Source of the DNA: Acidobacteriota bacterium
GTDB taxonomy: Bacteria; Acidobacteriota; Vicinamibacteria; Vicinamibacterales; 2-12-FULL-66-21
Length of the DNA: 12,208 bases
NCBI GenBank assembly: GCA_020200195.1
Contig: JAIVJE010000383.1
Coordinates: 1 to 12,208 of the forward strand
Reading direction: 5' to 3'
Part shown: positions 1-7,116 of the stretch, one piece after another
How the letters are laid out: every line of letters starts with the position of its first letter
Position numbering within the stretch: the stretch's first letter is position 1
Notes under the pieces: generated by a model
Databases searched by the model: none
What the model was told of the DNA's origin: nothing
The model's input: the letters and a program-made list of their open reading frames with translations, nothing else
Program-made: the position numbers and the translations under genes

Positions 1-2
1 AC

Positions 3-299
3 ACCAACCCGTTCGGCCTCCCGGCTCCGCTGCCTGAACCGCAGAGGGATGCGGCGATTCCAGAACCCGTGGCCCCTGCCGCGCCAGATGGAGCGCCGGC
101 ACTGTCGGCAGCCGTGCAGAAATTCAAGTCCTGCCGGTGGCGCGCCACACCGGACGCCGGAGAGTTCTGCACCCACCGGGACGTCCTGCCTTTCGCGGGA
201 AAAGTGGGCTTCGTCGCCGAGTCCTGGTGCCCCGAGTGCGCTTTTTACAAGCTGCGGCGCACGCCAAAGAAGCGCGAGCGGGTGGATTACACGTACTAG
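3..299 (+). CDS. C-terminal end of an unrecognised protein with a Cys-rich, zinc-ribbon-like tail (partial)
   Basis: The frame is open from the left edge to a TAG at 297-299, so only the last 98 codons are visible and the true start lies outside. The first part is rich in Pro and Ala (PAPLPEP, EPVAPAAPDGAPA) and looks like a flexible linker. The last 50 or so residues form a compact basic segment with the pattern SCRW, then FCTHRD, then WCPEC, ending in a Lys/Arg-rich tail (KLRRTPKKRE). Four Cys plus a His in this order would suit a zinc-binding knuckle, but this is inferred from spacing only. I do not recognise the family. A Met occurs at 69, but the same style of sequence continues upstream of it, so I do not take it as the start. 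The gene converges on the MerR-TPR gene across a short hairpin region. Confidence 0.6.
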   Translation, partial: TNPFGLPAPLPEPQRDAAIPEPVAPAAPDGAPALSAAVQKFKSCRWRATPDAGEFCTHRDVLPFAGKVGFVAESWCPECAFYKLRRTPKKRERVDYTY

Positions 300-304
300 G
301 AAGG

Positions 305-342
305 CAGGAGGTAGGAGGCAACCTCCTATCTCCTACCTCCTG
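305..342. terminator. 13-bp perfect inverted repeat between convergent genes (likely shared terminator)
   Basis: The left arm CAGGAGGTAGGAG (305-317) and the right arm CTCCTACCTCCTG (330-342) are exact reverse complements around a 12-base loop. A competing hairpin, TAGGAGG (312-318) with CCTCCTA (322-328), has a 3-base loop. The plus-strand gene stops 5 bases before the stem and the minus-strand gene stops one base beyond it (stop codon 344-346). On the plus strand the stem is followed by TTTATT, a short U-tract fitting intrinsic termination; on the minus strand the following bases are not U-rich. The arms are built from repeated AGGAGGT/CTCCTA units, so this may also be one copy of a dispersed intergenic repeat. 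Confidence 0.6.
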
Positions 343-343
343 T

Positions 344-1198
344 TTATTCGGAGAATTCCCTCGCCAACTCCACCCACTCGCCATTGGGGGCGAGATCCTG
401 ATAAATCTTCCAGTGCGGCTTCGCTTCCGGCGAATGCCCCGTCTTCTCCAGCGTCACCGCCAGATAGAAATGAGCGTCGGGATAGCCGGGGTTGAGCCCA
501 ACGGCATCCCGGTAGCAGACGAGGGCGTTCTCGTAGCGGCCCAGGTCATGGTGGATGTTCCCCAGGTTGAAGTGGGCCTCGAAGCAATCCGGGTCCAGGC
601 CGATTGCGCGCTCGTAGAGCGCCTGGGCCTCGATGAGCTCGTCGCACGCGTAGTGGATGTTGGCTAGGTTCACAATCGCGGGCACGAGCTCGGGATCGAT
701 GACCAACGCCCGCCGGTACGCGGCTGCCGCGTGCTCCCTGTTGCACTCCTCACCATCGTCAAGCCGGGAACCCTCTACGAAGTACTTGGCGGCGAGGGCG
801 GCCTGCGGGTCGTCGAATGGGAACGCGGTTGAACCGGCAGACGATGAGCCGGGCGATCCACCCGCCGACTGCGGTTTACGCGCCTCCAGCGCCACGACCT
901 TGGCGCGCGGGGTATCGGACGCCGCATGAAAGTTGAGCTGCAGCTGTCCCTGCCGCTCGGCGAGCATCCCCCGCAGGATAGACTTGACCGGTGTGCCGCG
1001 CTCGAGCTCGGCGGCGACCTGTTTGACCGTCAGCAGATCGGCGAACGAATAAAGCCGCTCGGCGCGCGGGTCGCCGACCTGGCGGACGAGCCCCCACTTC
1101 TCCAGATAACGCAGATGGTTGTCCGTGACGGTGGGGTACAGGCTGCGGAGATCGCGGAGGCCATAAGCCCCGCCATCGGATGACGAAGACGACGTCAT
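344..1198 (-). CDS. MerR-type HTH regulator fused to TPR repeats
   Basis: The product is 284 residues. Residues 11-80 resemble a MerR-family winged-helix domain: YGLRDLRSLYP, then DNHLRYLEKWGLV, then RLYSFADLL and a helix ending near GMLAERQ. A low-complexity Gly/Ser/Pro linker follows (about 90-130). Residues 134-270 hold three to four TPR units with the usual spacing, for example AIVNLANIHYACDELIEA and AHFNLGNIHHDLGRYENA. MerR proteins bind DNA as dimers and usually sense a ligand through the C-terminal part; here TPRs occupy that position, so a protein partner is a plausible input (inference). The ATG at 1198 has no Shine-Dalgarno but a good promoter 9 bases upstream. The gene is divergent from glk across 54 bp, so it could control glk, itself or both. 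No membrane segment or signal peptide is visible. Confidence 0.85.
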   Translation of the reverse strand: MTSSSSSDGGAYGLRDLRSLYPTVTDNHLRYLEKWGLVRQVGDPRAERLYSFADLLTVKQVAAELERGTPVKSILRGMLAERQGQLQLNFHAASDTPRAKVVALEARKPQSAGGSPGSSSAGSTAFPFDDPQAALAAKYFVEGSRLDDGEECNREHAAAAYRRALVIDPELVPAIVNLANIHYACDELIEAQALYERAIGLDPDCFEAHFNLGNIHHDLGRYENALVCYRDAVGLNPGYPDAHFYLAVTLEKTGHSPEAKPHWKIYQDLAPNGEWVELAREFSE

Positions 1199-1207
1199 TC
1201 ACTGCGA

Positions 1208-1235
1208 AGATTAGCGAGTAGCGGCAGAAAGTCAA
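1208..1235 (-). promoter_or_regulatory. Sigma70-type promoter of the MerR-TPR gene, near-leaderless
   Basis: Read on the minus strand, the -35 element is TTGACT (1230-1235), followed by a 16-bp spacer and the -10 element TAATCT (1208-1213). Only 9 bases separate the -10 from the ATG at 1198, so initiation about 7 bases downstream would leave a leader of roughly 0-3 bases. There is no Shine-Dalgarno in the gap. Confidence 0.6.
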
Positions 1236-1240
1236 GCAGG

Positions 1241-1246
1241 TATCAT
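1241..1246 (+). promoter_or_regulatory. Possible -10 element of glk
   Basis: TATCAT lies 6 bases before the glk ATG at 1253. No convincing -35 is found at 16-18 bp upstream, so the call is weak. It rests on its position, which matches the -10-to-start spacing seen at the other unlinked starts in the window. No Shine-Dalgarno precedes glk. Confidence 0.3.
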
Positions 1247-1252
1247 CTCCGC

Positions 1253-2284
1253 ATGCTTCTCGCAGGCGACATCGGCGGAACGAAGACCCTCCTGGGACTC
1301 TTCCGCGAATCGCGCGAGCGGCCCGACCCGATCGAAGTGGGTGAGTTCGTCACGCTCGACTATGACGGACTCGAACCGATGGTGTTCGAGTTCCTGCGCG
1401 CGTGGAACGTCGAGCCGGGCCAGATCGACTCGGCGTGCTTCGGTGTCGCAGGCGCGGTCACCGATCAGGTCGCGCGGCTGACGAATGTGCCGTGGCTGGT
1501 CGATGCGACCGCAGTCGCCGATGCGGTCGGGCTCAAGCGCTGGAAGCTGCTCAACGATCTCGAAGCGCTGGCGTATTCGGTCTCGGTGCTCGACCGAACC
1601 GAACTCGCCATCCTCCAACATGGCGTCGCGATGCCCGGCGGCAATGCGGCCGTGATCGCCGCGGGCACGGGCCTCGGTGAGGCGCTTCTGCTGAACGTCG
1701 AGGGACGGTTCGTCCCGGGCGCGTCCGAAGGCGGGCACGCCGATTTTGCCGCTCGCACGCCGCGCGAGCTGAAAATGGTCGAGGATCTCACGCGCATCTT
1801 TGGGCGGGTGAGTGTGGAGCACGTGGTGTCGGGACCTGGCATCGTCAATCTCTACCAGTTCACGCACCAGTCGTTCGGCACCGGGCCGACGATTACCCCG
1901 AGCAGCATCGTCCCGGCGCGCCTCTGCCAGGCGGTAGGCCGCGACGGCGATGCAACGGATCTGCCCGAACGTATCAGCGCCGCGGCGTTTGAGCGGCGCT
2001 GCGACGCCTGCGTCGAGGCCATGGACATGTTCATTTCGGCATACGGCGCCGAAGCGGGCAACATCGCGCTTCGAACTATTGCAACTGCCGGTGTGTACGT
2101 CGGCGGCGGAATTGCGCCGAAGATCCTGCCCGCACTGTCCTCTGGGGCCTTCCTCGACGCGTTTCGCGCCAAGGAGCCAATGGCGGATCTCGTCGCCACC
2201 ATTCCCATTGCCGTGATCCTGAATCCTGAAGCGGCCCTGCTGGGGGCGGCGGTGCACGCGAACTACGCATCGCCCAAGCGCTGA
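1253..2284 (+). CDS. glk: Glucokinase (ROK-unrelated Glk type)
   Basis: This 343-residue cytoplasmic enzyme should phosphorylate glucose with ATP to glucose-6-phosphate, feeding glycolysis. The order of motifs matches the proteobacterial-type glucokinase family (Pfam Glucokinase): phosphate-binding DIGGTKT at residues 6-12; LLNDLEALAYS at 99-109, with Asn101-Asp102 at the position of the sugar-binding Asn and catalytic Asp; AAGTGLGEALL at 136-146; ASEGGHADFA at 157-166, contacting sugar; EHVVSGPGIVNLY at 189-201; and the adenosine-side GGGIAPKI at 284-291. E. coli Glk is about 20 residues shorter. The ATG at 1253 gives a family-like N-terminus directly at the phosphate loop. The gene diverges from the MerR-TPR regulator and is followed after 20 bp by the sulfatase-fold gene, so the two may be cotranscribed. 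The frame is intact and shows no missing motif. Confidence 0.93.
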   Translation: MLLAGDIGGTKTLLGLFRESRERPDPIEVGEFVTLDYDGLEPMVFEFLRAWNVEPGQIDSACFGVAGAVTDQVARLTNVPWLVDATAVADAVGLKRWKLLNDLEALAYSVSVLDRTELAILQHGVAMPGGNAAVIAAGTGLGEALLLNVEGRFVPGASEGGHADFAARTPRELKMVEDLTRIFGRVSVEHVVSGPGIVNLYQFTHQSFGTGPTITPSSIVPARLCQAVGRDGDATDLPERISAAAFERRCDACVEAMDMFISAYGAEAGNIALRTIATAGVYVGGGIAPKILPALSSGAFLDAFRAKEPMADLVATIPIAVILNPEAALLGAAVHANYASPKR

Positions 2285-2307
2285 CACTCCAGTCACACTT
2301 TCTTGTG

Positions 2308-4374
2308 ATGATCCAGGCGTGTCACACGAACGCAGCGGCCGGGATTCTCGCGCTGGCTGGACTCGTATTCAGCAGCGCCTGCGGGAGAGCGGACCATTCG
2401 CAGCTCCAGACCGGCACGACACCCACGGTCCGCCCGTCGATCCTCCTCGTGACGCTCGATACGACGCGGGCGGACGCGATCGGCCCTGACGCCAACGGGA
2501 TCGAGACACCGGCATTCACGACCCTCGCATCACGAGGCCGGCGATTCCGTCAGGCCTACGCGACTGTGCCCGAGACACTCCCCTCGCACAGCTCGATGAT
2601 GACCGGACTGTACCCGGCCGGCCATGGAGTCCATGAGAACGCCCGTTATCTTCCCGCACATCACACTGTTCTCGCCGAACAGCTTCAGCAGGCTGGATAT
2701 CGTACGGCGGCCTTCATCTCGTCGTTCGTCCTGGCCCGGCGTTTCGGACTCGCACGCGGCTTCGACGCGTATGACGACGAGCTGCCGGCCGGTCACGTAG
2801 AACGCACATCGAAGGAGACAACGGACCGCGCGCTCGCTTATCTCGATCGGGCATCAGGCCCGCCGTTGTTCATGTGGGTGCACTACTTCGACCCGCACGC
2901 TCCGTACGCGCCTCCTGCGCCGTTCGATCGTCAGTACGCGAACACGCCTTACCTGGGCGAGATTGCGGCGATGGATCAGCACATGGGCCGACTCGTCGAG
3001 GGGTTCGAACAGCGAGTCACTTCACACGGAGGATCGCCCGCCATCGTGATCGCCGGCGATCACGGCGAGGGATTGGGTGAGCACGGCGAGTCCCGGCATG
3101 GACACCTCCTGTACCAGTCGACAATGCGGGTTCCCATGGTGCTGGTCGGGCCTGGAGTGTCTCCCGGCGTGAGCGATACGCCCGTGAGCACGCGCCGCAT
3201 CTTTCACACGGTCCTGGATTGGGCCGGTTTGGGCGCGGCCCACAGCCTCCGCGGCCCGGATACGGAAGTCGTGCTCGGCGAGGCCATGAAGCCGTTCCTC
3301 GAGTATGGGTGGCAACCGCAGATCATGGCGGTGGAGGGACGCCACAAAGCGATCCTTGCTGGCACGCGCGAGGTCTATGACGTCGCGGCCGATCCCGGGG
3401 AGACACGGAACCTGGGCGCTGGGGCGTCTCTCCCCCCGTCGGTTCACAAAGCCTTGAATGATTACCCGGTGCCGGCGCCGGAGGCCGCGCGTGTTCCAGA
3501 GAACCTCAGCGAAGAGGCGCGCCGCAATCTCGCCAGCCTGGGCTACGTCAGCGCGAGCGCGCCGGCCATCGTCAGGAAAAATGCGCCGCGTCCGGCCGAA
3601 ATGGCCCGGCTGTTCGACGTGATCGAAAAAGCGTCCGACCTCTTCGTTCAGGAAAGGTACGCGCAGGCGATTCCTCTATTGGAGAAGATCCTGGCTGAGG
3701 ATCCGTACAACCTCGACGCCGCGTTGCGTCTCGCGACCGCTCACTCCGCTCTCGGTCACGACGAGCGAGCCGTCGAGGGCTTCCGGAAGGCTGCGGCGAT
3801 AGCGCCGCGCTCGCCGGATGTCCGTACATACCTCGCGCTCCACTACGTCAAGACCAGAGATTGGGAACGGGCCGCGCCGCTGCTCGAGCGCATTGTCTCC
3901 GAAACACCCGAACGGCTGCCCGCTGTCGAGGCGCTCGCCGTCATTCGCGAGCGGCAGGGTCGTTTGGCGGAGGCCCTGGACCTGCGCCAGAAGATCTACA
4001 CCATGCGGAAGCCGACGGCCGCAGAAATGACCCATCTGGGTCGGCTCGCCATGACCGCCGGGCGCACTTCGCTGGCCATCGAGTCGTTCGAAGGGGCGCG
4101 CACCCTCCAGCGGGACACCTTCAAGCACGATCTCGAGCTGGGCGTACTGTATCTCGCCGCGCGTCGGTTGGAGGATGGGAAGGCGGCGCTCGATCGCGTG
4201 CGCTCCGACTCTCCGGAGTACCCAATGGCGCTCTTCAAGCGGGCGCAGGTCAGCGTGCTGTTGAATGAGCCGGATCGCGCCGCGCGGATCGAGCAAGCCC
4301 GCCGTCGGGCTGATTCGACGACGCGTCAGCTCATCGCGAAAGAGCGGCTGTTCCAGTCGACTCAGAAGCCCTGA
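2308..4374 (+). CDS. Sulfatase-fold (alkaline phosphatase superfamily) lipoprotein with C-terminal TPRs
   Basis: The product is about 688 residues. The ATG at 2308 is chosen; a GTG at 2305 adds one residue. (Positions here count from the GTG.) A hydrophobic stretch (ILALAGLVFSSAC, Cys26) looks like a lipoprotein signal, implying a periplasmic membrane-anchored protein. Residues about 44-380 form a sulfatase-type domain: ILLVTLDTTRAD with metal-ligand Asp52, ETLPSHSSMMTG at 90-101, HYFDPHAPY at 193-201, and AGDHGEGLGEHGES at 250-263 with metal ligands Asp252 and His253. At the nucleophile site, classical sulfatases have C/S-x-P-S-R, converted to formylglycine; here it is T-L-P-S-H, so formylglycine cannot form and Thr91 is the likely nucleophile or phosphate acceptor. 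Sulfatase activity is therefore doubtful; a phosphoester or phosphotransfer role is possible. Residues about 440-680 are TPR-like helices. Substrate unknown. The gene may be cotranscribed with glk, 20 bp upstream. Confidence 0.85.
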   Translation: MIQACHTNAAAGILALAGLVFSSACGRADHSQLQTGTTPTVRPSILLVTLDTTRADAIGPDANGIETPAFTTLASRGRRFRQAYATVPETLPSHSSMMTGLYPAGHGVHENARYLPAHHTVLAEQLQQAGYRTAAFISSFVLARRFGLARGFDAYDDELPAGHVERTSKETTDRALAYLDRASGPPLFMWVHYFDPHAPYAPPAPFDRQYANTPYLGEIAAMDQHMGRLVEGFEQRVTSHGGSPAIVIAGDHGEGLGEHGESRHGHLLYQSTMRVPMVLVGPGVSPGVSDTPVSTRRIFHTVLDWAGLGAAHSLRGPDTEVVLGEAMKPFLEYGWQPQIMAVEGRHKAILAGTREVYDVAADPGETRNLGAGASLPPSVHKALNDYPVPAPEAARVPENLSEEARRNLASLGYVSASAPAIVRKNAPRPAEMARLFDVIEKASDLFVQERYAQAIPLLEKILAEDPYNLDAALRLATAHSALGHDERAVEGFRKAAAIAPRSPDVRTYLALHYVKTRDWERAAPLLERIVSETPERLPAVEALAVIRERQGRLAEALDLRQKIYTMRKPTAAEMTHLGRLAMTAGRTSLAIESFEGARTLQRDTFKHDLELGVLYLAARRLEDGKAALDRVRSDSPEYPMALFKRAQVSVLLNEPDRAARIEQARRRADSTTRQLIAKERLFQSTQKP

Positions 4375-4438
4375 AGGCCGGAGGACCCCCTCAGAACTGC
4401 AGCCGCGCAGCGAGCTGGAATCGGCGCGGATCGAAGTA

Positions 4439-4442
4439 CAAC
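4439..4442 (-). other. Deletion/frameshift junction in the TonB receptor 3' end
   Basis: The codons for DLF (4443-4451) are in the frame of the main receptor. The codons for YFDPRR start at 4438 (reading down the minus strand) in a different frame. The intervening 4 bases mark the junction, and the family segment expected between these motifs is absent. Confidence 0.75.
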
Positions 4443-4685
4443 GAACAGGTCCCCGGCCAGCTGCAGGTTCAACCGGGAAATCCGGAAGTTCTGCGTGTAG
4501 TTCAGGTCGAGCTGCCAGTGCGACGGGCTGCGGCGAGACCCGGCCGGCTCCGAAAAGCGCGACGTGTCGCTCGTGCTGGTCGTCAGTGCGATATACGGTT
4601 CGTAACTCCAGGCTTCCCACGGCTGCCCTGATTGCGCGACGGCAAACGCGCCGACGGTGGCGTTCCAGTTCAACCCGTAGTACCC

Positions 4686-4688
4686 CTA
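4686..4688 (-). other. In-frame amber codon splitting the TonB receptor
   Basis: Read on the minus strand, GTC-TAG-GGG-TAC-TAC separates two stretches of receptor in one frame. Related receptors usually have an aromatic residue here, so TAC or TAT to TAG is the simplest explanation. Confidence 0.85.
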
Positions 4689-7116
4689 GACTTTCACCAC
4701 GTGCGGGCGATCGCCGCGCAGATCGCCATCCCGGAAGTTCCATAGCTGCCGCCCGGCGCCGTCAGCGATGAACGACGAGCCGATGAAAATGTTGGCGTCG
4801 TTGTCCGTGGTGGAATTGTCCTGATCGAAGTTGCCGTAGTAGTGGCTCCACGTGTAGGAGCCGCGTATGAACGATCGTGCCCCCCGCCACTCCGACTCCA
4901 GCGTGATCTCCTGATACTTCGTGTACGCGCCATCGAGCTCGGCGATCACGTACGTCGATCCAGACCCGATCTGTCCGAGGCGCGCGGTGAGGTCCGCGAT
5001 GTACGGGTCCCGAGGGATACCGGCCGGCGGGTTGAACGCCACGCGCGCCGTGTTGTTCGTGTCCTCCCAGAAGTGGCCGCCCTCACGGTATCGACCGTAG
5101 AGCCGCGCGGACCACTGCTGATTGAACTGACGGCTGGTCCCGACGAGGAACTCATCCACCGTCCGCGGCGTCATGTCGTCGACGAACAGTTTGCCGGACG
5201 AGGACGCCACCGGCGCCGTGGAAATGAGGAGACCGTTGGCATCGAAGTGTGCGTCGATGGTCGCGGCGAGGTTGCGGTCCCAGGAGGCGGCGCGCGGCAA
5301 CGAGCTGGCCGCCGGAAAATACCTGGCGTAGCCGACAAAGAGGGTGTCGTTCCCGTTGTACGCCCATGTCGCGCCGACACGCGGCTGGATCATCTTGCTG
5401 AACGGGACCTCGTACATCTTGTACTTCGTGCCGGGCGCAGAGACGTACCCCGACAGCGTCGAGGAATCTTCCCGCAGTCCCTGGCCAAACAGCGTGTCGT
5501 TACTCGCGAGCACGCCGAGGTTGAACGACCAGTTGTTCCAGCGAATCGTGTCGTTGAACTCGAAGCTCTGCGACTCGTATTCCGAATGGATGTTGGGCAC
5601 GGCACCCGTCGTCTGCTGCTGGAAGGTCGCGGTGTAGAAGGCGCCGGGGTTGGTCGCCAGCCGTCCGCCAGGGACCGTGATGGCTCCCCAGCCGTTCGAC
5701 GTGCGCGTGAGATCCTCCTCATCGGTGTACCGCTGATACCCGGCGTGAAGCTCGTGGCGGACGCTGGTGCCGAACGAGAAGTTGTAGCCGATCTGCCCGG
5801 CATTCCGGAAGAAGTCGTTGTCGTCGAACTGGACTCCGTACCCCACGCGGCCTCCGCCAACGCGGTTGCCGTTCAGCACGTACCCGTACCGATCGATGAG
5901 CGGCTGAACAAACGCGTTGAAGGCCGTCGCGCCGGCAACCGGCACCGGGACCGTCAGCCGGCCGATCCTGTCGAGATTGGCGATGTCCAGCCTGGTCCCG
6001 ACGGCGGTGGTGATCGTCACGTCCGCGATGTTGTCCGGGCGTCCCTGCGTCTTGAGCGTGAAGTCCGTGTACTTGAAGGTCGCGAAGCTTCTCGAGTTGA
6101 TGACCCACGATCCCTCGGCTATCCCGATCTTTTGTGTGGACTCGTTGCCGGTGCCCGTCGTCGCGGCGGCGTTGGCCTCGAAGAGATCGCTCTTGTCGAG
6201 CCGCTTTGAATGTCGGTAGCTGACATTGAGCAACACCGAATTGATCGGGGTGAACGTGAGCTTGCCGAACCCCTCGTCACGGCTGCTCCGATATTGCGGC
6301 AGGTCGCCGTACAGGTTGGCCCGGTTGTCCCTCTTTCTCTCCGGGCGGTAGTACGAACCGTAAAAGAACAGCCGGTCACGGAGGATCGGACCTCCCAAAT
6401 TCGCGGTGGTCCATGTCCGATCCTGCTCGTACCGCGAGGGCGAGCCGCTCTTCACGTCAGACGCCATGTTGTTGTTCTGGAGCTGGAAGCTGACTTCACC
6501 GGCGTACCGGGCGGTGCCCGACTTGCTGACCGAGTCGATCGCGAAGCCGCCCGATCGGTCGAAATCCACGGCCCGCGCCCCGCCTTTGGTCGTCGTGACC
6601 TGGGCAATGTCGTGGGACGCCGGTTCGGCGGACAGGGTGCCGAACAGCGGCAGCGTGACGTTCACGCCGTCGAACTGATAGAGGTTGTCCTGCCCGCTGC
6701 CACCCGCGCTCGGCCCGCGCACGGCGTCCTGGGTGAACTGCACTCCCGGAATCAGCTTGACGAGATCGCGATACTCCTGGCCGACCGGCAGCGCCATGAT
6801 CTGCTCGTTCGAGACGCCGCTCTTGATCGTGGAGGTCTGCCGATCGATCAACGAGGAGACCGCCGTCACCGTCACGGTCTCGGTGACGCCCGCCACGCCG
6901 AGCGTGGCATCGACGGCCGTGTCCTGCCCGAGCTGAACCTGGGCCTGACGCGTGACCGTCTGCATCCCGGACAGGACAAACGTCAGTGTGTAGGTCCCCG
7001 GCTGGAGAGCCGGCAACCGATACTGGCCGTCCCCTTCAGTAGCCGTCACCCTGGGGCTGGGCAAGGCGTCGGAACGCGCTTCGACCGTCACGCCGGGCAG
7101 CACCGCGCCGCCAGTG

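Noticed and set aside
1232..2296. 354-codon minus-strand open frame opposite glk
   Set aside because: It mirrors the intact glucokinase gene, has an Arg/His/Asp-rich composition with no domain, and arises from GC-rich codon bias.
4375..4393. GAGG-ACCC-CCTC as a terminator after the sulfatase gene
   Set aside because: The stem is only 4 bp, has no U-tract and overlaps the receptor stop; too weak to call.
4686..4688. Amber codon as programmed readthrough or a recoded amino acid in the TonB receptor
   Set aside because: A second, frame-changing lesion 240 bases downstream would still destroy the product, so decay or assembly error fits better.
3676..4743. 355-codon minus-strand open frame over the sulfatase TPR region
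   Set aside because: Shadow of the plus-strand TPR coding; it also crosses the receptor 3' end, which explains its length.
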